NCBI GenBank assembly: GCA_944382025.1
Contig: CALWMQ010000112.1
Coordinates: 1-14,466, forward strand
Direction: 5' to 3'
DNA: 14,466 nucleotides
Source of the DNA: an uncultured Clostridia bacterium
GTDB lineage: Bacteria; Bacillota; Clostridia; Oscillospirales; Acutalibacteraceae
Position 1 is the first letter of the stretch. Each line of letters starts with the position of its first letter. Below are positions 7,340 through 14,466 of the stretch, piece after piece. Both the position numbers and the translations under genes were made by a program. A model generated the notes under the pieces. It saw only the letters and a list, made by a program, of their open reading frames with translations. It was not told the origin of the DNA and made no database searches.

Positions 7340-8256
7340 ATGTCTTCACTTCTCTCCTCATTTTTCCCAGGGGTAAACTGGCTGAAATATTCCTCAAAAA
7401 AGGCCTCCCGGTTCACCCGGAAAGCCGCCTGGTGCGGCCCGTTTTCCTCGTCTTTTTTCCAGTGGGTCATCCCCTTGGCCCGCTCGCTGAGCAGCTCTAC
7501 CTCTACCTGCCCCCGGTCAAACCCGCAAACCCGGTCGTTAAACAAAGTCGCCGCCGCCAGCGGGTCATGGAAAATAATGTAATCCCGTGACCGGAACCAC
7601 ACTTCCGCCATATCCATCACTACCTTCAAAAGGCCGCCCTCAAACCGCCGGCGTACCTCCTCCACCGGCAGCTTTACCTGTACGGTGGCATCCAGCCCGA
7701 TGGACCGATGAACCGGTACCCGGGCATTGTATACAATAGCGGTGGCATACGGATCTCCATAGGCGTTCCATTCCCTAGGGCCTGTACGGGGCTGGGCGTT
7801 GCCGAACACCCCGCACATCAGGGTCAGATCCTTCAGTAAGGAGGGAATTTCCGGGTCAGCCGCGAACAACAGCCCTACATTGGTCATAGGCCCAATAGCC
7901 AGAAGGCTGATTTCTCCAGGATTGGCCCGAATGGTATCGATCATAAATTGGATATGCCGGTGAAGGGGAAATTCCGTCTGGTGGTCATAGGATGCCAGTA
8001 CCGCTCCCTGAGGCGCTTTGGGCTGGATAGAGTTTCCCAGCATGGGTTCGGCACAGCCGGGGTAAATAGGGATATCTCCCTTTCCCGCCGCCCGGCACAG
8101 GCAGCTGGCCAGCTTGGCCCGAGTAACCGGTTCCCCGGTTACGGTGGTAATCCCCACCAGCTCACAGGCCGGCCGCTGAAGCAGGTACGCTAAACATACC
8201 GCGTCATCAATATCCGAGCCAATATCGGTGTCTAACAGGATTTTTTTGGTCTCCAT
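7336..8256 (-). CDS. Nucleoside hydrolase (IUNH superfamily)
   Basis: A 306-residue cytoplasmic protein of normal family length; members hydrolyse N-ribosyl bonds using a calcium-bound water. The N-terminal Asp cluster DTDIGSDIDDA (residues 9-19) is the metal and ribose site. IGPMTNV (121-127), EWNAYGDP (162-169, Glu162/Asn164/Asp168) and HDPLAA (230-235) match the other conserved ligand positions, so the active site looks intact. The start has AGAAAGGA about 10 bases upstream. The stop overlaps the lyase start by ATGA, so the two are coupled. A nucleoside hydrolase is unexpected between a sugar importer and sialidase-like proteins. It may process a ribosylated or other N-linked glycoside rather than serve purine salvage. 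The substrate is not determined by these motifs. Confidence 0.93.
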   Translation of the reverse strand: METKKILLDTDIGSDIDDAVCLAYLLQRPACELVGITTVTGEPVTRAKLASCLCRAAGKGDIPIYPGCAEPMLGNSIQPKAPQGAVLASYDHQTEFPLHRHIQFMIDTIRANPGEISLLAIGPMTNVGLLFAADPEIPSLLKDLTLMCGVFGNAQPRTGPREWNAYGDPYATAIVYNARVPVHRSIGLDATVQVKLPVEEVRRRFEGGLLKVVMDMAEVWFRSRDYIIFHDPLAAATLFNDRVCGFDRGQVEVELLSERAKGMTHWKKDEENGPHQAAFRVNREAFFEEYFSQFTPGKNEERSEDI

Positions 8257-8292
8257 GGGTTACGCGTCCTTTCTATTGTAGAATAGGGGATT

Positions 8293-8383
8293 CCGCTGAA
8301 AAACAGCGGCGCCCTCAGCTTACCGGTAAAATGGGCGGACATATAAACGGCTGTACTCTCCCAGAGATCACCCCCATCCGCCC
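8293..8383 (-). other. Possible structured leader with inverted repeats upstream of the nucleoside hydrolase
   Basis: Three nested or adjacent inverted repeats lie between the promoter candidate and the gene. GGGCGGA and TCCGCCC (8333-8339 with 8377-8383) enclose a small TCTC/GAGA hairpin (8357-8367). Next to it is the perfect palindrome TTACCGGTAA (8320-8329). Closest to the gene is CCGCTG/CAGCGG with a five-base loop (8293-8309). The palindrome could be a regulator operator and the outer arms a leader stem. No known riboswitch motif was recognised. Confidence 0.3.
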
Positions 8384-8385
8384 CG

Positions 8386-8413
8386 GGTATATGTGATGCG
8401 CAGCGGCAGACAA
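8386..8413 (-). promoter_or_regulatory. Weak sigma-A-like promoter candidate for the catabolic block
   Basis: On the minus strand TTGTCT (8413-8408) and TATACC (8391-8386) are separated by 16 bases, each matching four of six consensus positions. Transcription would begin near 8379 and give a leader of about 120 bases before the nucleoside hydrolase. It is the best candidate in this gap, but such matches occur by chance. Confidence 0.25.
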
Positions 8414-8432
8414 CGGGTGTTCTGCCCTTCGG

Positions 8433-8575
8433 CCCCCTCCTCTGGTGGTTCCCAAAGCCATCGCGCGCCGCCTTCACGGATGCCGGTTTTGACAGCGGCC
8501 CTGACCCCTGTTGGCTGTTTCCAGCCCCGCTAGCACTCCCAGGCGCTGCCTTTTGAAAAAGGCCGGCGAAAGCTG
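8433..8575 (-). repeat. Dispersed repeat, copy B (inverted partner of 631-773)
   Basis: Read on the minus strand from 8575, this stretch aligns without gaps to the plus strand from 631. I counted about 31 mismatches over 143 bases (about 78% identity); the first 93 bases have 18. It carries the palindrome GCCTTTTTCAAAAGGC at 8548-8563, and near the other end TTTGGGAACC followed by AGAGGAGG. Neither strand has a supported gene. The two copies point inward with their palindrome ends outermost. The family is not one I can name. Confidence 0.75.
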
Positions 8576-8621
8576 TCCGTGGAGTGGTTTGACGGAAGAG
8601 CTTTTTGCTGCCGTCTGGGGA

Positions 8622-9554
8622 TTATTCCCCTGTCAGCCCAGTCCGCTCCATACCTTGTATAAACTTCCTCTGCAGGAAGGCAAACATCACTATCAGCGGC
8701 GATACCGTCATAAATGTTCCCGCCATAACCACCGCGTTATTCAAGGCGTTATTGTCGTTGATATCGTACACCGTTTCCAGGGTATCCGCCGACAGGGTCA
8801 GAGCGTTGGAAATGTTATTGAGTCCGGAGGACAAGAGCCCCAGATCGGCTTTGCTGACAAAAATGGACGGTTCAAAATAGTTGCTCCAATGCCAAACCAG
8901 GGCCAGCACCAACACCACCATATAAGCGGAACGGGCTACCGGGAAAACAATATAGGCGTATGTGCGCAGGAAACCGCAGCCATCAATCTGAGAGGCTTCT
9001 TCCAGCTCCTTGGGCAGGCCGCTGTAAAACTGCCGGAAAATGAAAATAAAGAGAGCGCCTTTCAAACCGTATCCCAGAAAAGCCGGGACAATCAGCGGCA
9101 GGAAGGTATTCAGCCAGCCCAACTTGGCGTACAGCAGATATAATGGCACGATAATGGTCTGGGTAGGGATGATCATGGCCAGGATGACCACGAAAAAACA
9201 CAAGGTACGTCCCCGAAAACGATACCGCGCCAGGCCGTAGCCCGCCATGGAGCAGGAAATCAGCTGGCCCAGGGTGGCAACCAGCGTGACCAGCAGGCTA
9301 TTGCGAAAGCCACGGGCGAAATTCATCAGCTTGGCGGCGGTGGCGTAGTTTTGGAAATGCAGGGTTCGGGGAAGCCACACAACCATGAAATTGTTCAGGT
9401 CTTCATTGGTCATCAGCGACCTGGAAACCATATACAGAAAGGGATACACAAACACAAAGGATACTCCGAACAGCAGCAGGTACAGGATCAGCCGGGGTAC
9501 GGCCCGGGCGCTCTTCTGCAGTACCGGCCTGGTTCCGGCAAGGGCTTTGGTCAT
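8622..9554 (-). CDS. Carbohydrate ABC transporter permease, MalG/UgpE type
   Basis: A 310-residue second permease that would pair with the product encoded just before it. Six hydrophobic spans are visible, starting at about residue 21. The EAA loop is at about 183-205 (ELEEASQIDGCGFLRTYAYI). The C-terminus FLQRKFIQGMERTGLTGE matches the usual end of MalG-type subunits (FLQRxFxxGxxxGxxKG). The insert LTLSADTLETVYDINDNNA at about 252-270 lies in the external loop before the last span. The start overlaps the first permease by ATGA. It is the last gene of the transport module; a 365-base gap follows before the nucleoside hydrolase. Confidence 0.95.
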   Translation of the reverse strand: MTKALAGTRPVLQKSARAVPRLILYLLLFGVSFVFVYPFLYMVSRSLMTNEDLNNFMVVWLPRTLHFQNYATAAKLMNFARGFRNSLLVTLVATLGQLISCSMAGYGLARYRFRGRTLCFFVVILAMIIPTQTIIVPLYLLYAKLGWLNTFLPLIVPAFLGYGLKGALFIFIFRQFYSGLPKELEEASQIDGCGFLRTYAYIVFPVARSAYMVVLVLALVWHWSNYFEPSIFVSKADLGLLSSGLNNISNALTLSADTLETVYDINDNNALNNAVVMAGTFMTVSPLIVMFAFLQRKFIQGMERTGLTGE

Positions 9555-10441
9555 CTTCTCACCCCCTGGGTTTTCCGGATTCCCCGCTGGATCACCAGTA
9601 CCACCAGGCCGATAAAGAACAGGATAAACAGGAAGTAAATCCAGCCCATAGCGGCCGCGAAACCGTGATCCGCTTTGGTAACAGCCCAGGTCTTAATATA
9701 ATCCAGCAGAGGGTTTGTGGAATCGGTAAAGGAGTTGATAATGGTGTAAACCGCGTTGAGCAGCAGCACCGGCAGCACCATAGGCAGGGTAATTTTCCAA
9801 AACGCCTCGTATTCGTTGGCCCCATCAATGTGGGCGGATTCATACAGGGCAGGGGATATGCTCTGGATGGCCGCCAGGAACAGCAGTACCTGAACCCCGC
9901 ACGACCACAACACTGTGACAATGATGCTGAACAGCCCGTCAATGGCGGTGAAAAAGTCCTGGCCCATATACGCCAGCATTTCAGGGGAAATCAGGGTCCC
10001 GTCTCCAAGGGACAGGATCTTGGTATCAATCCCCTCCCGCATCATCTGCCGCAGCACCTGCCCGTTCCCCAGCAGGAAGGGCAGCAGGGCCACTACACGG
10101 AAAAACCCTTTAAAATGCATGGTCTTGCTCAGCATAATCGCAATCAGAAGGGAAAAGACCAAAATCAACGGGGTCTTAATCAACATATCCTGGATGGAAT
10201 CCAACAGATATGGGACAAAGCTGGTATCGGAAAAAAACGCTCTGGTATAGTTCTCCAACCCGGTCAATTGGATATGGAATCCAGCGGCCTGGGTGTCGGT
10301 AGAACCGAAGCTCAGCAGAAAAGAGGAAATGGTGGGGAAAGCAAAGCACAAGAGGGTTCCCACCAGAAATGGGGCCATAAAAAACAGGCCGATCAGCGTC
10401 TCCCGCCGTTTGGCGGTCATGCGCAGCCGCTTGGGTTTCAT
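9551..10441 (-). CDS. Carbohydrate ABC transporter permease, MalF/UgpA type
   Basis: A 296-residue inner membrane protein, normal length for the first permease of a CUT1-type sugar importer. A basic N-terminus (MKPKRLRMTAKRRET) leads into about six hydrophobic spans. The cytoplasmic EAA loop, which docks the ATPase, is at about residues 201-220 (ESAHIDGANEYEAFWKITLP). The start overlaps the end of the DUF5696 gene by ATGA, and the end overlaps the second permease in the same way. The substrate cannot be read from the sequence; the neighbouring genes suggest a glycan-derived sugar or sugar acid. No ATPase gene is present here, so a shared MsmK-type ATPase encoded elsewhere is the likely partner. 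Confidence 0.95.
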   Translation of the reverse strand: MKPKRLRMTAKRRETLIGLFFMAPFLVGTLLCFAFPTISSFLLSFGSTDTQAAGFHIQLTGLENYTRAFFSDTSFVPYLLDSIQDMLIKTPLILVFSLLIAIMLSKTMHFKGFFRVVALLPFLLGNGQVLRQMMREGIDTKILSLGDGTLISPEMLAYMGQDFFTAIDGLFSIIVTVLWSCGVQVLLFLAAIQSISPALYESAHIDGANEYEAFWKITLPMVLPVLLLNAVYTIINSFTDSTNPLLDYIKTWAVTKADHGFAAAMGWIYFLFILFFIGLVVLVIQRGIRKTQGVRR

Positions 10442-12693
10442 TCCGCATCCACCCCCATTACCAGGTAATCCATTGCCTGAACCTCCGTTCCATCCACCGA
10501 CCGGCCCGTATCCCCGTAATTGATATAAATCACCGTCCCATTGGAATAGGTGACCCGAACCAGCTCGTCTTCTTCCTCATGGCCCACCATTCGGGCGTCC
10601 CCTCCGGTATAGGGCCATACCTCCGTTTTCAACTCGGTATACATGTCCAGTACCCTGTCTTCCCACTCTTGGTTCTCACAGGTGAACAGGTCGTTATACC
10701 CTGTATCCCGGAGCAGCGTCGGGCTTTCCTGGGTCAGCTCAAAATGCGGCAGGCATCCATATTCAATCCACCGGAGCTTTGTCAGGGTCAGGTCATAGGT
10801 TAAATTGCCCGGTTCCCCGCTGTATGGGATACTCCCATACACCACCATCTGGAAAAACGGGATTTCCCGGTCAATGATTTCATTTCCGGAGGTGGATACC
10901 GGTATGTTGTACAGCATCCCGGCAGCCGAAAGCGCGTACAGGTTTCCGCCTTCCACAGCTGTTTGCCCCGGTTGGGATAGGATTTTTTCCCAAATCCGCC
11001 GGGTATCCGCCCGGGAGACCGCCGCCCCTTTTTTCTGATCCTGGTACAAACGCAGCCCAAGTCCTTCAAGGCCTACTCCCAGATGAGGGGATTTTTCCAG
11101 CTGCTTCCATGCCGTCTGGAAATTCTCCCAGGCTTTGGCCGGCGTGATGAAAAACCGCTCCTTCATCTCATCGGTTACCTGGCTTCCATTCCCTTGCTGG
11201 ATGGTATCCCGGCCAACCGAAAAACGGCCGTTGCCTTTCCAGGCGCTGGAAAAATCGGTTTCCAGATAAAACCATGTTTCCGGTGTTTCTCCGGCAAACT
11301 GATCCAGGGCTTCCAGCCCCTTCCGTCCTCCCACGGCCGATGCCCCAACCGCTGTATCCGGCGTATAGCCATACCCGTGCTTTGTCCAGCCTCGCAGCAA
11401 TACCTGCATATGGGCCGCGCCTCCGTCCAGATAGCCTTTTACAATGGACTGAACCTCATCCAAGGTTGTCATGGGCACATAGCCCGACAGCAGCCCCGCC
11501 TCCTTCTGGGCTCCCATAAACAGGGTCAGGGACAGGGTATCTTCCGGTGTTTCCGCCTGGTTCAGCCGCCCGTCAGCGGTTAACCTCTCCCGGTACGCGT
11601 TGGCCATACCGCTGTAATTGGCCTGCTCCCCTTCCAGGAAGGTTACCTTGACCTCCCGGTCCAAAGCCAGCCGCTCTTTTTCCAGACGGGTCCCATAAAG
11701 GGTATTGGACAGGTTTTCCCCATTCTTGACAATGTTGGACAGATAGACCCGGTACTGCTCCCGGTACACAAAGGAAAAGCTGCACCGGTTCAGCTTGATG
11801 GTAGACATGTTGATACTGGGGTTAACCAGAATCTGAGCGTACTCCTCCCCTTCTTCCGCCGAGGCCAGGAACGCCTTGTCCCCCCGTTTAATACCATACA
11901 CAGGCAGCATGGCGGTGGGGTTGGCGGTCTCCGAAAACAGATCCGCCTGAAGAAGCGGGCCGTAAATATCCAGGGTCAAAGGCGTGGCGTACAGATGCTT
12001 GGACCCGGTTTTTTGGAATTCGCTCAGGGCGCCGCTGCCATCCGGGTAAAACAGATACCCCTCCTCATCGGGGGCCGCCGCCCCGAAAAAGGGCAGCAGC
12101 TCCACCGCGTACAGCACATAGTCTCCTGTCTCCTCAATACTCTCCGCGGGAATGCGCAGCCGTATGCCATCCTCTTCCAAAAGGATTTCCAGCTCCAGGC
12201 GGATACCCGAATTGGCGAAGGTTACCTTCTGCCGCAGACCTTTCTCAAACCGCTGGGTCTCCACCGTGTTTTCCGGGGCCGCCGAATACTCCCGGACAAA
12301 GTTTCCACGGGTATCCTCCCGGCTCACGTAGGTAATGGCCAACATGGACTGCATATAATCTTTCCATATCTTGGTGGATGTGGCCAGCCCCGGATACAGG
12401 GACTCGGTTACCGCCCCATTCCACAGGGGCTCTCCGGTCAGCCGGTCATTTACCGCTATAGCGCCGATATCCTGGCGGTACATCAGCTCATATCGGTCAT
12501 TTTCACATACCATTTCATAGGCACCGGCGTCCTGGGCCTGCCAGACGGTACCGTCCTGCCCCGAAAACAGGGACTCTCCCGGCACACTTTCCGGCAGCAG
12601 GTCCCTGATCCCCGGCCCCGCGGCACAGCCGCCCAGTACCAATACCGCCGCTATCATGGCCGCTAACAGGCTGAAGCCTTGTTTTTTCCTCAT
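10438..12693 (-). CDS. DUF5696-family lipoprotein of a sugar ABC transporter locus
   Basis: A 751-residue secreted lipoprotein. The chosen ATG gives MRKKQGFSLLAAM and then a lipobox ending VLGGC with Cys23. An AGAAAGG ribosome site (12703-12709) lies 9 bases ahead. A longer frame to 12864 adds 57 residues with no signal character and runs into the upstream gene, so it was not used. The middle contains the segment YAVELLPFFGAA followed by EEGYLFYPDGSGALSEF, which I recognise from the DUF5696 family of clostridia and paenibacilli, commonly found next to sugar ABC permeases. The biochemical function of the family is unknown to me; the fold may resemble a carbohydrate-active enzyme or binding protein. 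Its stop overlaps the next permease start by ATGA, so translational coupling is likely. Family assignment is fairly sure, role is not. Confidence 0.88.
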   Translation of the reverse strand: MRKKQGFSLLAAMIAAVLVLGGCAAGPGIRDLLPESVPGESLFSGQDGTVWQAQDAGAYEMVCENDRYELMYRQDIGAIAVNDRLTGEPLWNGAVTESLYPGLATSTKIWKDYMQSMLAITYVSREDTRGNFVREYSAAPENTVETQRFEKGLRQKVTFANSGIRLELEILLEEDGIRLRIPAESIEETGDYVLYAVELLPFFGAAAPDEEGYLFYPDGSGALSEFQKTGSKHLYATPLTLDIYGPLLQADLFSETANPTAMLPVYGIKRGDKAFLASAEEGEEYAQILVNPSINMSTIKLNRCSFSFVYREQYRVYLSNIVKNGENLSNTLYGTRLEKERLALDREVKVTFLEGEQANYSGMANAYRERLTADGRLNQAETPEDTLSLTLFMGAQKEAGLLSGYVPMTTLDEVQSIVKGYLDGGAAHMQVLLRGWTKHGYGYTPDTAVGASAVGGRKGLEALDQFAGETPETWFYLETDFSSAWKGNGRFSVGRDTIQQGNGSQVTDEMKERFFITPAKAWENFQTAWKQLEKSPHLGVGLEGLGLRLYQDQKKGAAVSRADTRRIWEKILSQPGQTAVEGGNLYALSAAGMLYNIPVSTSGNEIIDREIPFFQMVVYGSIPYSGEPGNLTYDLTLTKLRWIEYGCLPHFELTQESPTLLRDTGYNDLFTCENQEWEDRVLDMYTELKTEVWPYTGGDARMVGHEEEDELVRVTYSNGTVIYINYGDTGRSVDGTEVQAMDYLVMGVDAE

Positions 12694-12702
12694 ACCATCG
12701 AA

Positions 12703-12709
12703 CCTTTCT
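12703..12709 (-). promoter_or_regulatory. Ribosome binding site fixing the DUF5696 lipoprotein start
   Basis: On the minus strand AGAAAGG stands 9 bases before the ATG at 12693. It supports the lipoprotein start, which places a signal peptide at the N-terminus, against the longer open frame. Confidence 0.6.
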
Positions 12710-12740
12710 GCCCTCTCCCCAAGGAAGAGCCGGTAAGAAA

Positions 12741-14466
12741 TTAGGTGAGCAGCGCCGCTTCCTGAACCAGATCCAGCACAAATTGGACAATCCTGCCCAC
12801 CAGCGCATAGCCCAGCAGGGCTATAAACCAGATCAGCACCATGGCGCATACCGACAGAACACAAACCAGCAGGGTCTGCCCCGTGCTGTAATCGTTAAGG
12901 ATGAACACCGACCGGATAAACAGCCAGCCCATCCATATCAGCACACCGTTTACCAGCACCGCGAACAGATACCGTTCCGATACGCACAGCACATGGGACA
13001 GCAGCGCCGCTGTAAACTCGGTCACCACAAAGGGTATCAGGCAATAACAGGAGGCGGTAAAGTTTTCCCCCAGAGTGGCTTCCCCGTTAAATTGGGAGGA
13101 AATCAGATAGCTGGCCCCTACCCAGGTGAAAAAGGGAAGCAGTATTTTCGCCGCCTCCAGCAGAAGATTGACCTCGTCCAGCTCCACATCCTGGAAGGAG
13201 TAACTTACCGTGTAGATAAAAAACAGCCGTACTCCCAGCGCCAGTATCACAATGAGAAAACCTGCTCCCAGGCTGAGCCGTCCACGGGAGCTTTTCACGC
13301 TTTCCATGGTGCGGCGTGGACGGAACAGGATTCCCGCTCCCATAAGCAGCCCGTTCCTCAGGCCCAGGCTGGGGATCTGCCGGTATTCAAACCCCTGCAG
13401 CACCCGCTTGGACTGCCGGGACAGCACCGCCGCCAGAAAACCTAAAATCCCTACCGCCACTGCCGCCCCCAGCACTACCCAGAAAAAATGCTCCTGCATA
13501 AACACGTACCGGTATTCGGAAAACGCTTTTCCGTACTGGGCCCGGTCGTTGGCGTAACGGTATCCTTCCATCGCTCCCTGCCAGTCGCCTGCCTTATAGG
13601 CGGTAGCCGCCAGGCCCATATGGGCCAGGGGATAGGTCTTATCAATGGCCATAACCTCCTGCCACAAGGCGCTGGCTCCATCATAGTCCCCATCGTTGTA
13701 CAGGATGGTGGCCTGCTGTACCTTGCGGATAAAGGCGGTGGGCTCAAACACCTGGATATTCCCCTTGCTGGAATCCAGCACGTACAGGTTTCCCTCATGA
13801 TCTACCGTAATGGCTGCCGGTATGGCGAATTCCCCCTGCCCGGTACCCAGCCCGCCAAAGACCGCCAACAGGTTCCCGGTCTGGTCATACTGGTACAGCT
13901 TCCCGCTCAGCTTTTCCGCTACGGTAACCATCCCGTTAGCGTCAACCGCGATACCGCTGAACTGGGGGTTCTCTCCATCAACCAGCTCCCCATATCGGAA
14001 CGGCTTCCCAATCACATTCCCGGAAAAATACGTTTCCTTTAATTTGGTCAGCCCGCTTTTGTTGATATCGCTCAGCTTCCGGTAGATGTTGTTCCCTACC
14101 GAATTCAGCACTTTGATCTGCCCTTCTACCTCATCCTGGCTGGTGGCATAGATGAGGCCTTCCTCATTGACCGTAAAATTCATATAACTGGCGGCGGTAC
14201 GCTTGCCAACCATTACCCGCTGTTCCTCAGACGCCACCAACCGCAGCAGCCAATCCACAAAATCAAAACCAATATCCGTCTGGCCGATATATCCCCGGAA
14301 AGTGTTGTCCGCGTCAATACTCATAATGGTTTCCCCCATCAGCACGTACAGCCCGCCTGTAGGGGATAGCCCAATTTTTGTGGGACTGTATACCTGTACC
14401 TCCGACAGCACCGGACTGTCCGGCAAACCGTATTCCCGGATCAGGGTCCCGTCCGCCTCCAGATGC
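12741..14466 (-). CDS. NHL-repeat / TPR / Yip1-domain membrane protein, 5'-truncated by the window edge
   Basis: The reading frame is open to the window edge: 13 further in-frame codons (HLEADGTLIREYG) precede the TTG at 14426, so that TTG is not the real start and the gene begins outside. Counting from the TTG codon, residues 1-230 are beta-propeller-like. The clearest NHL unit is near 195-228, with GQGEFAIP and then ITVDHEGNLYVLDSS. Residues about 235-300 form two TPR-like helical repeats (ILYNDGDYDGA, LAATAYKAGDWQGAMEGY). A membrane helix follows at about 314-335. Residues about 365-555 form a multi-spanning Yip1-type domain, opening with LFRPRRTMESVK. The likely role is an envelope protein tied to the transporter encoded next, perhaps a scaffold or sensor; this is inferred from position only. 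Its stop lies 47 bases before the DUF5696 gene, consistent with co-transcription. Confidence 0.85.
   Translation of the reverse strand, partial: HLEADGTLIREYGLPDSPVLSEVQVYSPTKIGLSPTGGLYVLMGETIMSIDADNTFRGYIGQTDIGFDFVDWLLRLVASEEQRVMVGKRTAASYMNFTVNEEGLIYATSQDEVEGQIKVLNSVGNNIYRKLSDINKSGLTKLKETYFSGNVIGKPFRYGELVDGENPQFSGIAVDANGMVTVAEKLSGKLYQYDQTGNLLAVFGGLGTGQGEFAIPAAITVDHEGNLYVLDSSKGNIQVFEPTAFIRKVQQATILYNDGDYDGASALWQEVMAIDKTYPLAHMGLAATAYKAGDWQGAMEGYRYANDRAQYGKAFSEYRYVFMQEHFFWVVLGAAVAVGILGFLAAVLSRQSKRVLQGFEYRQIPSLGLRNGLLMGAGILFRPRRTMESVKSSRGRLSLGAGFLIVILALGVRLFFIYTVSYSFQDVELDEVNLLLEAAKILLPFFTWVGASYLISSQFNGEATLGENFTASCYCLIPFVVTEFTAALLSHVLCVSERYLFAVLVNGVLIWMGWLFIRSVFILNDYSTGQTLLVCVLSVCAMVLIWFIALLGYALVGRIVQFVLDLVQEAALLT

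Larger units (their letters stand above)
8257..8621. other. Intergenic region between the transport module and the catabolic block
   Basis: There is no convincing gene here. Read on the minus strand it holds, in order: an interrupted hairpin just after the permease stop (8591-8615, arms GACGG..AGC and GCT..CCGTC, no U-run behind it); repeat copy B (8433-8575); a weak promoter candidate (8386-8413); and a leader of about 120 bases with several inverted repeats (8293-8383). The nucleoside hydrolase ribosome site AGAAAGGA (8267-8274) comes last. The gap suggests that a new transcription unit starts here, but no strong promoter or terminator proves it. Confidence 0.5.

Noticed and set aside
8275..8280. 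TACAAT as a -10 element for the nucleoside hydrolase gene
   Set aside because: It abuts the ribosome site AGAAAGGA, so the transcript would start inside or after that site, and no -35 match stands at 16-18 bases.
12694..12864. N-terminal extension of the DUF5696 gene
   Set aside because: It overlaps the upstream coding region, gives a composition unlike a signal peptide, and places the clear lipobox about 80 residues in.

Overview
The window looks like a GC-rich gut Firmicute, most likely a clostridial relative of the Oscillospiraceae/Ruminococcaceae. The grounds are purine-rich AGGAGG-type ribosome sites, several Gly/Ser/Thr-tailed lipoproteins, a Gram-positive sortase-type anchor, DUF5696 and Yip1-type ABC-transporter companions, and sugar permeases without a dedicated ATPase. 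The taxon is an inference; no rRNA or other marker gene is present. All eleven supported genes lie on the minus strand, so the window is read from right to left.

Region 1 (14466 to 8622) is a transport module. It holds a 5'-truncated NHL-TPR-Yip1 membrane protein, a DUF5696 lipoprotein, and two MalF/MalG-type carbohydrate ABC permeases. The last three genes overlap by ATGA junctions. No solute-binding protein or ATPase is visible; the former may lie upstream of the window.

Region 2 (8256 to 953) is a catabolic and surface block of six genes. In order they are a nucleoside hydrolase, a DapA/NanA-family Schiff-base lyase, two tandem paralogous BNR/sialidase-like lipoproteins, a small lipoprotein with a concanavalin-like domain, and a sortase-type surface protein with three such domains. 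Two of those three domains are a recent internal duplication. A hairpin at 851-880 probably ends this unit.

Region 3 (511 to 53) is a YhcH/NanQ-family gene, set apart by a 441-base gap.

The parts together resemble a pathway for a sialic-acid-like (ulosonic) sugar: extracellular propeller enzymes or binders, an ABC importer, a YhcH-type anomerase-like protein and a NanA-like lyase. Several details are not canonical. The propeller proteins lack the FRIP arginine of true sialidases, the lyase has QSSE where the family usually has a TTGE-type loop, and a nucleoside hydrolase is present. The substrate is therefore open.

The most unexpected non-coding structure is a pair of 143-base, gap-free, roughly 78% identical sequences in inverted orientation (631-773 and 8433-8575). 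They sit exactly on either side of the Region 2 gene block. No regulator, RNA gene, CRISPR array or transposase was seen.
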